Below, one piece after another: positions 15,053 through 28,522 of a stretch of DNA of 64,000 nt; position 1 is the stretch's first letter, and each line of letters begins with the position of its first letter. Made by a program: the position numbers and the translations under genes. A model generated the notes under the pieces. That model was not told the origin of the DNA, did not search any database, and saw nothing but the letters and a program-made list of their open reading frames with translations. The DNA lies in NCBI RefSeq assembly GCF_963675165.1, contig NC_087382.1, positions 2,333,567 through 2,397,566 on the forward strand, written 5' to 3'. The stretch comes from Halichondria panicea. Lineage: Eukaryota; Porifera; Demospongiae; Suberitida; Halichondriidae.

Positions 15053-15892
15053 GTTAATAAGAGATAAAGTTATTGTACTTGTAGCGGCTATAAATTCAAA
15101 GTTTATATACCTGCTAATAATATTGTTGTACTTTCATTATCTGTGATGGTTGTCATAGTCGTCTCCACAGTTGATAATTCTATGGTGAACAGTTGTTTAA
15201 TATGGTCATCTCATGTATATGCAACATCCAGTATAATTATAGATTTACAGTACAATAGACTCTCGTTAATCAGGCCACCCTCCGAGACACTCACAGTACG
15301 TGCAGCTTGGCCGGGATAGCGAGTTGGCGCATTTCAGAAAATAACCTCGGCTAAAAACGACCCTACCTCAAATCTAATGACTAATTTTGCGTAATCTATA
15401 CATGGGAGCCTTGTATTACATCCATTTGCTTAGTTACTGCATGTATATCAATTATTGCGATAAACCGAAGGCCACAACATTTCAAAGTTCTATAGCTATA
15501 CAATTATATACACTTGATTCTTGACAACAGTCATAGACTCCAGTAACTTGTAGTACACTCCTGCCACAGATTATAGCTTTTAGTAGATGGACTATAGGTA
15601 TACATGAGATCTATATATATATATATATATTATATATCAGTTATAGAATGAACTATAGCTATAGCTTATATAAATTATACTGACTTGTTTTACATGTGCA
15701 TCTCACCTGTATACACAATGGTATCAGCACTGACAGGGCAAACATCGTTGCTACAGAGTAGAGGACTGTTGACTCCATTATACATGCATGTCATCTCTCA
15801 AAACCTCTGTGCACATGCGCATGTGCACCCATATCATATTGCCAGTTTGATGTGCGGATGTAGACTAGGCTTAAACTGAAGAAGACACACAC
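15053..15892. other. Upstream region of RTK C
   Basis: No gene is recognised. There is an (AT)n stretch near 15611-15640. A segment around 15255-15350 (AATAGACTCTCGTTAATCAG) looks like a fragment of a dispersed DNA element. Promoter elements for gene C presumably lie here but cannot be picked out by eye. Confidence 0.5.
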
Positions 15893-18800
15893 ATGATGAA
15901 GCAGCCCTGGAGCAGCCTACACACAGTATTCCTCTGCAGTTGTTGTTTCCTACTTTTTTATGGCAACAGTGATGGTATGTGTAGTTATAATAATTATTAT
16001 ACGCACTCAAAGTCTATATACAGTGCTATAGATCTATGATTGAGCTAGTGCATGTATTAAAGCTAACATATGTTTTATCTATCTCTGCAGCTGTTCTCAT
16101 CTCCAACGCTACCGTGGTATGTCCTAACAATACGATTATCTTCACTTGCTCTCTGCCGGGTGACACTGTCACATGGGAAGTGTATACACCACCTGGGTTT
16201 GGCATTGCTGAAAATACATTAAGACTAGTCGTGTCAGAAGCTCAACCAACTACAACATCAGCTGACCTTAGATTAGAAGGAGCTGTCACTGATTTCAGTG
16301 GAGGAGTGATTACAGCTACTCTAACTAGTATATCTCTCGGATATGGTGACACAGTATATAACATGACAAGACACAAGTGTCTAGATATCCTGACTATCAC
16401 CAGGCCGAGTAAGATAATTTAAACTCTGCATGGATTATAATATTATTATTGATTGTAGATCGACCTTTTGCTCCTAGCAGCCTAACGTGGACAGCCGACA
16501 TTGTCCCATCCAACTACTCCACAATCACCCTGACTTGGGACCATATCCCTCAACAGAATGCTTCTGTCAGTTATGTCATCACTATCTCGACTATCTCGCC
16601 ATCCCCTCCATTTGGGTCACTATTTATTGTGGAAACCACCTTCGTAGTCATCAATGTTTCTTACAACGCTCAATACAATGTGGCAGTCAGAGCTCAAGGT
16701 TGTGCTAGTTCAAGTTATGCTGCACTGGCTGTGATATCAGTAGGTAATTGTTCAAATTGTCTCTTTTCTGGGTACCTGATCCTAATTCTCTAGTGTGTGC
16801 ACCTCCCGGTAAGTAAAGTGAGTGTGCTTACTTTACTATATGATCACAATTACTCGGCACTATCTCCATACCACCATGCACACACCTTTGTTAGCTTGCA
16901 TGTTTATGACCATCAATTAATGTTAATATTAACAGGATGTTTAACACTTAGTTTGAAGAAAATGATTGTTAGTTTAGCTCTAAATCAACTCCCCACTCCA
17001 CGTTTTGTTTCAAACCCATTTATGAAGAATGATATTTTGATTATGCATGCCGCTTTGGTGGTGATTGATAACATGTCAAATTAAGACATCATGCAATAAA
17101 TCATTTCTTAATTGTTGCAACATCAATCCAATGTTTTTGAGCAGTCTATAATTATAGTAACAATAGTGAGTGATCTATTCGGGTAAGAACTCACAAGTGT
17201 TTTTACTCTTGATTCTCTTACAGCTAACGGTGGTGGCACCGGACTTGAGACCATTATCATTGGAGTCAGCGTTCCCATTATTATTTTGTTGCTGTTATAT
17301 TGTTGGATTATGGTTGGTTTTGGAATCTACAAACGAAGAAAACGGTTGAGAAAACAACGACTTGCAACTACTGTATTGAGGTATTTAAGCTGTTATACTG
17401 TGTAGTGTGAGTATGCAAAAACACTCGGTTAATGTGTATCCATGCATAATACATTGAAACTATGGTAACCTTCAATGGTTGTTACTATCTTTCTGTCTAG
17501 GCATGATCTTGCAGCATTACCTGCCAACTCTTCCAATCCCTTACTGTTCAATGGTGGCACAATGGAATCTACCCTGAGTTCAGATCAGCATCCATTACAG
17601 TCAGAAACTACGCCCTGGTGCTATAGAACTAGTCGTATATTTCAAGTGTCCTTCACCGATGATCATCACTCTATATCAGAACCACCTATTGCTATCGATG
17701 ATGTAAGAAAAGAATTCACCACTGTGAACAGCACAGAGTTACTGCCGGAGACAGTACCTCGATTTCCAACAACTGACCCTACAGCTCAAGTGTCTACTAC
17801 CGATGGACATTACTCTTCCATATCAGAACCACCTACTGATATTAAAGAATCAAGAGAAGAATCCATTGCAAACGAAACTTCTACTGGCAGAGGAACAGCT
17901 TCCACTGCTGGGAGAAGTGTTGAAGAGGTTTCAAGTGCTATAGCCAATGCTTGTACATTATACTAACAAGTTGGTACACAGCTTTTACCAGTAGAAATGG
18001 CCCAAATGTTGCAATTGCTTGGCCTCTCAAGTCAGAGCATACTCTGATATTGTATTCCTAATCCGTAAAAGTTCACAATTGGGATCTGCATTATACAATA
18101 CAAGTATTGGTATCTTCTTTGCTAACCTATAGCTGTACGGTACGGCTTAGCCACATGATCACTCTGTGTCCGTGCAGGGTCACTGATACTTGGTAATGTG
18201 ATGAAGCTGCCTGGTCTACCAGAATCTCTAAAGATACCAGGATCTCAGCTGAAACTGAGCAGTGATCCCATTGGACAAGGTGAGAGAAAATACACTTTTT
18301 GTACATGCACACTGTGTATGGCATGTACATTGAGTATTTTTATTGTACGTAATTTTTCAAACATTGTTTCCAGGGGAAACTGGAATGGTGTACAAAGGTT
18401 TACTGATGAACTGGAAAGAGAAGCCATTGCAAGCTGTGGCCGTGAAGACATTGAAAGGTAGCGACATTCTTATGCAACCAGCTATATAATTATGCCTCTG
18501 TGTGCATGCGCAAGCGAGGTATATGGTAGTGTGTTTGTGTGTGTAGACTGCTACAGCTGCTCAAGGATGAATCAAGTGCAAGTATAAGACCTGTTTCTAT
18601 AGGTTTCTAGTCATGTTTTCTTGGATTTTTAATTCGTGGATTTGCAAAATAATGCTTCGTTCTCGAGTTATCCCTAGTTTTGCTTACTTGGAATGCCATT
18701 GCAAGCCTTTTCAGAAGAGCACGTAGCCAAACTTGTTTACCGAGTGTTGCTTCTCTACTTAGTAGTTAGTTCTGCACTAAAGAGTGAGAAGAGAGCTGCA

Positions 18801-20985
18801 AGGCTCTGCTGATGGCAGCCATTAATTTTAGACTTGAACTTCTGGCATCGATCGTTTTTAACAACAATGATGGTCGATCAATACCCATTCTTTGAGTTTG
18901 CATGCAGCAAACTGCAAAAATTAATGTTCATCATGACAGTGGCGTATCCAGACAGGTTCCATGGGTTCCCCCCTTTCACACAAGAACACACTGCATGGAG
19001 ATCAACTTACTATAGCTAGCAATTCAGCTTAAATGATGGTGATCTGTAGTTACTAGGCTGATTTCATGCAATTGATATGTGGGCAGGGCTCTCTAATGCG
19101 CATGCTCATTGCTTATAGGAAAAGTGATGACCTATTTTTTAATTAACCGACCTCCCTTTCAACATTCCTGCATCGCCACTGCATGACTCTGTATACATGT
19201 AGTAGCTTTATGTTATGTAGCTTTGGCATCTCCACTGAGGCATCAGCACCCATGGTGCTTTCATTATACTATAATGTATATCAAGGGCTATATAATTATT
19301 ACATGTATATAATGGAAAAAATCAAATTGGTACAATAACTAGGTTTGTTTTCCTCTTCCGATATTCAATTTCTGATGAGTGAGATTATCAAGATGAAGGA
19401 TTTCAACCACCCTCACGTCATGCCCCTGATTGGAGTGTGTCTAGATACCGGACCCGGTGTTTCCATGGTGATGCCGCATATGACCAATGGGAGTGTACTG
19501 GATTATTTGAAAAAGGAGAGAAATGGTTTAAAATTGACTAATAATTGCAGTAAAGAAAAGGTCAGCAAAAATTTCCCTTTCCATACCAACAATTTGCAAA
19601 GTACGTTTTGTGCTCAGTATACTCACACTACACACATGCAGGTACGGAGTGTCAGGAAGCTGTTGTTGAGAATGTGGTATCAAATTGCCCTAGGAATGGA
19701 ATATCTCTCTCAGCAAAGATTCATTCATCGAGACTTGGCAGCACGGAACTGCATGTACGCTTACAAAGTAGATATATATAGTGTAACACCAGTGGCGTAT
19801 GAAGGGGGGGGGCTTCCAGGGGCTGGGGCCCCCCCATATTTTCTAGTAGCTATTATTAAAAAAACTGTACCTATATATTTAGCTTAGCCTAGCTACTTGA
19901 TTTTGCGTAAGAATTCCCCCTTACTCAGCACAACTAGTGATGGTAAGCGCTAGCGGGGGACTATTCTCAGTCACTGTATATTACAGCTAAGAACAGTTCA
20001 CTCAGACTGCAACCCTTTGTTCAGGTTGGACTCTAGTGGTGATGTCAGAGTTGGTGACTTTGGACTGGCCGAGGATGTCTACAGCACCGGATATTTTAGA
20101 CAGAATGAACTAGCTGATATCAAGCTGCCCTACAAGTGGATGGCATTGGAAAGTCTAAACGATGCCATCTTCACTGAGAAAACAGATGTGGTGCGTTTCA
20201 ACTAGCTCTTAGTAAAATAATACAATACCCCCTGCAGTGGTCATACGGAGTGACTATGTGGGAGGTCTTCAGTGGTGGTCAGATTCCCTATCCTGGAGTA
20301 GACGTCAGAACTCTTGTCAAGTTCCTACAGAGAGGAAGCCGATTGGACGCTCCCGTTAACACTGCCTGTACTACAGAAATGTGAGTCAGTTTGTGGGATA
20401 AGCGTGCATGCAATCATTGAGGGCTTGTTACTGAGTGGCCAATTTCAAAACTTCATGAAAGATAAGTTTTGTAGATTTTAGAAAGGTCAATAATTATGTG
20501 TTATTCATAATAATCATGTCTCTGATCTTAAAGATTGTTCTACATCACTCCAGCTCAGCAGTGATGCAGAGATGCTGGCTGGAGGATTCTAAAGAGAGAC
20601 CATCCTTCACTGACCTGTCTTCCATAATGGACGCCATGCTCTCCTCTGTGTCTGACTATGAACTGAACATGAAGCTCCCTCATAATAGCCAAGACCCCCC
20701 CATAGGTGATCAATGGCTGTATCTGTAACTGCACTGTTGGTACAATGTATGTATCTCTAATATGATGTAATGAGATCGTATATAGCAGTAATATACCCCA
20801 AAGTGTCCATAGCATGAATACGTGTTAGTGGACCACCTATGGCCATTATTGTTACCAAAGGCAACTGTGCAAAAATATTACTGGTTACTGCGAAATATTA
20901 ATGTTTTGCTTTTTTTGCAGACATGAGTGGATACGACGATTTAAACGAGGCACTAAGGAACAGAGCGACAAGAACTGACCAATAG
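15893..20985 (+). CDS. Receptor tyrosine kinase copy C (Ig-like + FN3 + TM + kinase), intact
   Basis: Fourteen exons: 15893-15974, 16091-16408, 16459-16743, 16794-16808, 17224-17380, 17501-17952, 18178-18279, 18374-18457, 19343-19560, 19642-19754, 20025-20190, 20238-20380, 20554-20705, 20921-20985 (TAG). The first exon is a signal peptide (hydrophobic VFLCSCCFLLFY). Then come an Ig-like module (VVCPNNTIIFTCSLPGDTVTW), an FN3 module (APSSLTW...TITLTWDHIP...YNVAVRAQGC), a 15-bp microexon and a TM helix followed by KRRKRLRK. The juxtamembrane region is rich in Ser/Thr/Pro. All kinase motifs are present: [37 protein letters not shown] and WSYGVTMWEV. The tail is [12 protein letters not shown], ending RTDQ, unlike the longer tail of A and B. 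No lesion was seen, so it is probably an active membrane kinase with unknown ligand. Confidence 0.9.
18484..19268. mobile_element. Dispersed repeat in RTK C intron 8 (second copy)
   Basis: This is homologous to 10853-11880 in gene B, starting ATGCCTCTGTGTGCATGCGC and ending near CTCCACTGAGGCATCAGCAC. It lacks the 417-bp MITE of the B copy but carries a different 245-bp insertion. No coding sequence was seen. Confidence 0.75.
18937..19181. mobile_element. Short MITE, CAGTGGCG...CGCCACTG ends
   Basis: The 245-bp element starts CAGTGGCGTATCCAG and ends CTGCATCGCCACTG, imperfect terminal inverted repeats of about 14 bp. CATGA flanks both sides (18932-18936 and 19182-19186), a possible 5-bp target duplication. 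The paralogous B sequence continues without it. hAT-type ends of this form are known, but the superfamily is uncertain because the duplication is not 8 bp. A similar CAGTGGCGTATGAAGG start occurs at about 19791 in the next intron. Confidence 0.7.
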
Positions 20986-21153
20986 CCAGCATTGTAAAAT
21001 CATGATGAAATTGTGATTATGTATTGGCATTGATTTCACTTGAACTTTTTCAGCAATACGGTACATAATTTTTACAGACTAAGCTAATTTCTATACTTAT
21101 ATAATTATCATGTGTTCAAAGTCAAAGTTCCAAACTATAATTATACAAGTTTC

Positions 21154-21412
21154 TTAAGGTAGCTCCTCTGGTACACGATAGTATGTGAGACTATTGGCTT
21201 CAATATTCCAATCAGCCAAGCAAATATTGCTGAGTATACTTGACAGAGTGCCTTTATACGCAGAATGGCCATTCTCCTATAGGTATCAGCTGCACCGTGG
21301 TCGGAGATAACTTCAAATATACGAAGATTCACAACTACATCATCATTAGCTCCCTTGGGAAGTTGCTCGGGCTGATAGTTGCCATAGGTGATTGGGATCG
21401 TGATGGTCATGT
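21154..21412 (-). pseudogene. Duplicated 3' fragment of the giant Calx-beta gene, frameshifted (copy 1)
   Basis: The minus strand encodes ITYGNYQPEQLPKGANDDVV and IKALCQV, closely matching the last ~85 residues of the giant gene ending at 49201. A two-base insertion (TGAGTATACTTGAC against GAGTACTTGAC) shifts the frame after ALCQV, so the normal ending (YYRVPEELP) is lost. It faces the last exon of RTK C and ends about 170 bp from the RTK stop, the same geometry as at the intact giant gene. It has no upstream part, so it is a non-functional duplicate. Confidence 0.85.
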
Positions 21413-21872
21413 TAATTACAATGTTAGTGCCTTCATGACTATACCATCACATCAAGTTTCATCCGTGGGCATGACAGCATGCAGTAGGCATTTGTTGATG
21501 CAATGGTTAAAGGTTTGTGGGTACTGTGTGTGGGTGGGGTGTTGCAGTACAGATCGCCAATAATAGTGCGCATGTAGGACCAGAAAGCCAGAAATCGGAA
21601 AAAGCGGAAGTGAAGAGTAAATGAGTGGGCGTAGCAGGGCAATGCATTCCAAGGTTAACCTTTGATTTTGCACAGAGATATATCCTCTTGCCTGATCACT
21701 CTACTAGTCTATGTAAGTAAGTAGAAAGCTGGCCAGCCTAGTTTTAAGTAGACTCTCCATTGTCTGCAGTATAGACTTATAGCTAGCTACTAGCACATGT
21801 CTGCAGTAGACTCTAGCTAGCTACATGCACAATGACTGAATTAATTTTGTCTGTACACTGAGCTAGATTTAG
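21413..21872. other. Unique flank left of the foldback element
   Basis: No gene is recognised. A short match (CCAATAATAGTGCGCATGT) to the sequence upstream of RTK B (about 7016) occurs at about 21549. Confidence 0.5.
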
Positions 21873-21948
21873 TATGAATTTAACATTATCATTTTTAATT
21901 CAGCCAGTCACCTAACTCCTACTTATACTCCCCAATTTATTGTCCATA

Positions 21949-21990
21949 GAGCCAAATAACTTCTGCAGAGGTTATTTGGCTCTATACTGA
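21949..21990. repeat. Subterminal palindrome of the foldback element (left)
   Basis: AGAGCCAAATAAC and GTTATTTGGCTCT flank a CTGCAGA core, giving a near-perfect hairpin. The inverted counterpart is at 28482-28522 near the right end. Such a palindrome close to each terminus is a candidate transposase-binding or hairpin signal. Confidence 0.85.
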
Positions 21991-21994
21991 AACA

Positions 21995-22860
21995 CGCCGA
22001 GCCACTTTTCTGACTTTCTGAGAGCCATGATTCGAGAACGGGAACTGGAATAATTATGTTCAGTCCTGATATAATATAGACAAGCACGTATCAGCCAATA
22101 AGTATGTTGAAATACTCAAGTTACTTTAATCGACTGGAACTTGCTAAGAAGCTTTTCTGACTTTCCGAGAGCACTGATTCGTTAACAGGAACCCTGAAAA
22201 TAACATATTCAGTGCTGGTCTATAGACATGCATGCAGATATCAGCCAGTATGTTGATATAATTATACTCTTCTGAGGTTACTTCAATCGACTGGAACTTG
22301 CTGAGAAACTTTTCTGACTTTCCGAGAGCAGTGGTTCGTTAACGGGAACCCAGAAAAATAACATATTCAGTGCTGGTCTAGACATGCATGCAGATATCAT
22401 GCAGCCAGTATTTGATATAATTATACTCAAGTTTACAATTCTGAGGTTACTTTAATCGACTGGAACTTGCTGAGCAAGAACTAGCTGAGAAACTTTTCAG
22501 ACTTTCCGAGAGCAGTGCTTCGTAAACGGAAACCCAGAAAGTATATTTAGTGCTGGTTTTAGACCAGCAGGTATCAACCAATACGTTGATACACTCTTCT
22601 CGGGTTAATTTAATCGACTGGGAACTTACTGAGCAACTTTTTAGACTTTCCAAGAGCATGCAGTGATTCGTAAACGGAACTTGACCCTGAAAATGTTCAG
22701 TATACTGTTCTTAGACAAGCATGTATCAACTAATACCTATAATTATAATTATACCCAAGTTTACAATTCTGAGGTTACTTTAATTGACTAGAACTTATTG
22801 ACTTTCCAAGAGCAGTGATTCGTAAACAGAAACCCTGAAAATTAATTTTGGAAACACCCC
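21995..22860. repeat. Left-arm tandem array, about six ~160-bp units
   Basis: Each unit contains a form of TCGACTGGAACTTGCTGAG, CTTTTCTGACTTTCCGAGAG, CGTTAACGGGAACCC and CAGTGCTGGTCTA. Divergence between units is moderate. Confidence 0.9.
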
Positions 22861-25800
22861 TTAATAATAACATTATAAGGTAAATTCTATACCAGGATCC
22901 AACACAGTAATGATACACAAACAATCTTCATTATATAGTCAAGTCCTGTTGTGTATAATTATATTATAGTCTACAGCTATACAATATAGATGTAGGTATA
23001 TGGATAAGCAGGACGATATCATGAAGTAGGCAGATGATGCTGCAATACTAGAGATTGAAGAAGATATGAGAGTGAGCGAGGAATACTCATAATGTGCTGA
23101 ATCAGAGGTATACAGGCATATATAGTTACAACATAAACTGTCGATGTGTACAATGTGTTAATTACGTAATGGTTATGCTACGTTTATAGTTTTAGTTTTG
23201 TGGTAATACGTGCCAGGCCAGTTTCTTAAAATAATCGTCCCCATATTGGAAGGCAAGCATATCCCTACCAACGATCGGAGCGCCCCAATGATAAAGGCTT
23301 ACTACCATACACATATACCGTGACAATCTGTCAGTGGGTGAAATTGAAACCCATTAACCAACCAGAAAGAAAAGCGCATGTGTTACGTACAGAAGAAAAA
23401 GGATGCCATTGAAGGGAGATTAAAAAGAAATTCGAGCATTAGAGGTGCAAAAATAATTATATCAATAGTTCCTGACTCAACCAGAAATCAAATTAAAGGA
23501 AGATTTGAGAAAACCATGCTTTAATAATTACGTCCAATGCAGTGCAATCCTTAGCATCAAGTTCTAATGAGCATGATAGACTATCCTGCATGTAGACATA
23601 TAATTTAGGTACAATTGCAAGTGGATAATGTCTTGCGCATTGATGTCTTTTCGGAGTATCTCATTTTGCACAAAGCAACAAAGCAATCAGCAGTTGCGTC
23701 TCCAGATTTTTTTTGCTGATTTTCAATTTTTGTTGATTTTGGATTTCTGGTTCGGCTTGAGTGTGAAAGACGTTCTGAGTTGTGTGTGTCACTATGACGC
23801 TGAAAGTGAAAATTATTCGAAGCAGTGCTATATAATTATACTGAGACATCTCAATCCCAGCTAGGGCAAGGTAACTGCATGCATAAATTGTTTTATGCTG
23901 TAATAATTAACAATGTGCATTCTATATATATAATTATATAGATCTGCTATAACTGCAATGCTGTTTAATTTAGGAACCAATAGATTCTGTGAGGTCAGTT
24001 GGTATCTGTACACATTGATGGTGTCCTGCATGCATGTGTCCTATGAGCATTATTTATAGAAGAATAGAGTTTGATAATGTCTTCGTTCTTGATGTAATCT
24101 GCTGAAGATGTCATGATCAGGTCATTTATGCATATTATATGGGAACATGCAGATAAAAAATTTCAGTAGTTTTAAGCATCTAATAGTGTCATACAATTTG
24201 TCTCACTTTTTTCAAAACTCAGCTAGTGTATTTAAATAATTATATAGGGCATACTCTTTCAAACTGGAAAAGCTCTGTTACCTATACTGTGTGCATGCAT
24301 GTGAATAGCATTACACACTATTGGTGAACTGATAATTATATGAAAATTATGGCTGAGTGCATGTTATACATGTATACCCATGGCTATAACTATGCCATGG
24401 TATTATGTGAGATACCGTATATACGTATTGTGCTAGAAATAATATAGTTACTATATCATTAATATAGCACTATATACGTTAACGGCAAGAGTATATATAA
24501 ATAATATAAGAAGAGAAGAGTGTCGAACTACCAATACCTCTATACACAAAACTGTGCACAAAGTAACGTGATATCCTGTCAATTGCGCAAGCTTGCGCAC
24601 ACATTACGCAACGCACAGAATTTGTTAGCAGTGAGTAAAGAGTGGAAGTGAAGAGGATCAACCCGACTATTGTCTCTATTTATGATTTTTGTGAAAAGAT
24701 CGTCTTCTATCAGTGTGCAGTGAGCAGCTCTGAACGTTGAATGCAAACGGATATAGCTAGAATCAGATGTCATTGTACATGCACCCCTAAAAACGTCACG
24801 GTTAACATTTTCTAGGAGATTACTAGTAAGTTTACAGTATACTTCATCACGTGCGCGAGTCATGTTACTTTGTGTATGATGCCGCTGAGTAAAAATTGTA
24901 ATGGACAAACACATAACATTATAGGCAGATTGTTAACACTAGCTATAGTTCTGGTAAGTTCTTATGCATGCAGTTCACGATACATCTGTTACAAGGGCAT
25001 AGGTATAGTGGGTTTAGAGAACAGCTTCTTGGGGTTGGCTGCTAGAGTTTTTGCTATAGGTTTGTGTCATAATCAATTTTAGGATCAGGGATTGGTTTTG
25101 TAATTGCAGTTCCTCTAGTTTGCATAGCTTGATAGTAGTGTATATTTCCTTAATCCATGCAAGTTTTTAACGTTATGTCTTATTCCTTGGTGAACCAGTT
25201 AAGGACGCTGTTGTGGCCGTTGCATGTCTGTATATACAATAGCTGATGTTGTCTGTTTTTAGTTCTATATGAATAGGCAGTTTTAACATAATTATTGGGA
25301 GGGTTAGGGAGATGATTGGGTGGAAGTACTGCTGAAGTTATAATTATAGCTTGAATTGTAAAAAAAAGGTTACTTGTGGATCAAATAGGCGGATTATAAC
25401 TATATAGTTGGCTGTGAGAGAGAATAAAACTAAGAAGTGGTCGTCGGAGTACAGTTATATATGGTTGATCCACTATACCGGCCTCTCTTGGTGTATCTGT
25501 TAAAATATATAAATCTAGAATATTGCCCTATATATGTGTGAGGGAGGCTATCAGTTGGATAATTAAGTTTCAACGACACAACATTATTTTAACAGCCCCG
25601 GCCATATTAATTAAAGCCTGTCTGGTATGTACGTTGTATTATTATCTTGCTTTGTATGTCTACGGAATAGTCCATGCATAATGCTTATTATGAACTTGAT
25701 GCTATAATTATATAAGGATTGCTTGAATGCATTGGATGGTTTATTCTCAAATCTTCCTTTGATTTTCTGGTTGAGTCGAGAACTATTAATATAATTATTT

Positions 25801-26980
25801 TTGCACCTCATCTTCGCTAATGCCAGAACACTTCATGGAATCTCTTTCTTTGACAGACTTTTCGTCAATGGTTGAAACACCTGTGGCTTGGTGTATTTAA
25901 TTATAATTATGGTGTAAACAAATTATTGACATAATTATTCATTTTACATACTGACAGATTAATTGTCACGGTATGGTCACGGTACGGCCACGACAGTAGT
26001 AAGTCTTTTTTATTGGGGCGCTCCAATCTTTGGTAGAGATATAATTATGCTTGCCTTCTATAAAATGTAAGCAACATAAATTACTGTGTCAGGAAGTGCT
26101 TTGGATGCACCAGAATCACCTGCGGGGGGCTTCAGCCTCACCCCCATTTTCCTATCGCCTATATAATTATATAGGCCGGCCTTGCATTACAGCTATATAG
26201 GACATATAATTATATCTAGAGACGATGGTGTACAATCTACAAGCTTAACTATAGCGATTATCATCTACTTGCAATGTAGTTTATGTTGTAACTATATACG
26301 CCTGTATTTATCCAGTGAGAGTTTTCCTCACTCTCTCTCATAACTGTCTTTCAATCGCAGCATTATCACTGCCTACTTCATTGTCACTGCTCGTCCATAT
26401 ACCTATTGTATATAGGACTGGTGTAGACTACGTATATATACACTGCCAGGACTAAGGATTGTTTGTGTATACTGTTTTGCATGGATCCTGGTATAGAATT
26501 TAGTCTACACCCATGACACACTATATTATATCAAATTATCAAGACAATACACAGTAATACATCTATTCAAGCAAAACCTATAGTAATTAGCTGCTGACAA
26601 CACACTATATATAGATGCATGCATGGTCATGCAACAAACCAGGTACACACCAGTCTATCAGCCCAGCAAAATGAAATTATATAGTATAGAGTCTACATAT
26701 ATATAGTCCGTACACTTTGATTCAATCTCTATAGCCAGAACTCAATATAGTTTCTCATGATTGAATCTTCTGTCACGAACTTACTCAAAAGGCTATCTTT
26801 GCACTGAGCCGTGAATAATAATCTTGCATCTAGTGAAATATTGTAATCAACATTTGAATTACTGCCCATGGAACGTCAAGAGTCGTTCTATAGTTGAGTA
26901 AAATAACAATAACTGAAGGTATGGATGGACTGACTGCCTGCATTGCTTGTCCCAGAAATGCTTTTTATGAATTACAGTTG
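22861..26980. other. Inner arms and centre of the foldback element
   Basis: 22861-23600 and 25650-26980 are homologous in inverted orientation and have no coding content. The central part, 23601-25650, is essentially single-copy within the window. Its longest reading frame (minus strand 24579-24914, 111 codons) has no recognisable domain. I see no transposase and no RNA gene. Confidence 0.6.
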
Positions 26981-26984
26981 AATC

Positions 26985-28475
26985 ACTACTCATGGAAAGT
27001 CTGAAAAGTTGCTCCAGGATCGAAGTTCCATGCAGTCGATTAAAGTATAGCCTCAGAATTGTAAACTTAGGTATATCAACATAATTATTGGCTGATACCT
27101 GCTTGTCTATAGACCAGCACTAAATATATTTTCTGGGTTTCCGTTTACGAAGCACAGCTCTCGGAAAGTCAGAAAAGTTGCTTAGCAAGTTCCAGTCGAT
27201 TAAAGTAACCTCAGAATTGTAAACTTGAGTATATATCAACATACTGGCTGATATCTGCATGCATGTCTATAGACCAGCACTGAATATGTTATTTTTCTGG
27301 ATTCCCGTTAACGAACCACTGCATGCTCTCGAAAAGTCAGAAAAGTTGCTTAGCAAGTTTCAGTCGATTAAAGTAACCTCAGAATTGTAAACTTGAGTAT
27401 ATATCAACATACTGGCTGATATCTGCATGCATGTCTATAGACCAGCACTGAATATGTTATTTTTCTGGATTCCCGTTAACGAACCACTGCTCTCGGAAAG
27501 TCAGAAAAGTTGCTCAGCAAGTTCCAGTCGATTAATTAAAGTAACCTCAGAATTGTAAACTTGAGTATATATCAACATACTGGCTGATATCTGCATGCAT
27601 GCATGTCTAGACCAGCACTGAATATATTATTTTTCAGGGTTCCCGTTAACGAACCACTGCTCTCGGAAAGTCAGAAAAGTTGCTCAGCAAGTTCCAGTCG
27701 ATTCAAATAACCTCAGAAGAGTATATATCAACATACTAGCTGATATCTGCATGCATGTCTAGACCAGCACTGAATATATTATTTTTCAGGGTTCCCGTTA
27801 ACGAACCACTGTTCTCGGAAAGTCAGAAAAGTTGCTCAGCAAGTTCCAGTCGATTAAAGTAACCTCAGAATTGTAAACTTGAGTATATATCAACATACTG
27901 GCTGATATCTGCATGCATGTCTAGACCAGCACTGAATATATTATTTTTCAGGGTTCCCGTTTAACGAACCACTGCTCTCGGAAAGTCAGAAAAGTTGCTC
28001 AGCAAGTTCCAGTCGATTAAAGTAACCTCAGAATTGTATATATCAACATACTGGCTGATATCTGCATGCATGTCTATAGACCAGCACTGCATGAATATGT
28101 TATTTTTCTGGGTTCCCGTTAACGAACCACTGTGGAAAGTCAGAAAAGTTGCTCAGCAAGTTCCAGTCGATTAAAGTAACCTCAGAATTGTAAACTTGAG
28201 TATATATCAACATATTGGCTGATGTCTGCATGCATGTCTAGACCAGCACTGAATATGTTATTTTTCTGGGTTCCCGTTAACGAACCACTGCTCTCGGAAA
28301 GTCAGAAAAGTTGCTCAGCAAGTTCCAGTCGATTAAAGTAACTTGAGTATATCAACATAACTTATTGGCTGATATACTTAATTGCTTGTGTATAGACCAG
28401 GATTGAACATAATTATTCCAGTTCCCGTTCTATAATCATGGCTGTCAGAAAGTCAGAAAAGTGGCTCGGCGTGTT
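26985..28475. repeat. Right-arm tandem array, about ten ~160-bp units (inverted)
   Basis: This carries the reverse complement of the left-arm units: GGAAAGTCAGAAAAGTTGCT, CAGCAAGTTCCAGTCGATTA and ACCAGCACTGAATAT recur about ten times. Neighbouring units are more alike than the left-arm units, suggesting recent array expansion. Confidence 0.92.
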
Positions 28476-28481
28476 TCAGTA

Positions 28482-28522
28482 TAGAGCCAAATAACCTCTG
28501 CAGAAGTTATTTGGCTCTATGG
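28482..28522. repeat. Subterminal palindrome of the foldback element (right)
   Basis: This is the inverted counterpart of the left palindrome: AGAGCCAAATAAC, CTCTGCAGA core, GTTATTTGGCTCT. Confidence 0.85.

Noticed and set aside
19791-20000. A further MITE starting CAGTGGCGTATGAAGG in RTK C intron
   Set aside because: The left end looks like the 18.9-kb element, but I could not find a matching right end or target duplication, so it is not listed as a separate element.
24579-24914. 111-codon minus-strand frame in the centre of the foldback element as a transposase
   Set aside because: No catalytic motif, no zinc finger and no similarity I recognise. Too short for a transposase.
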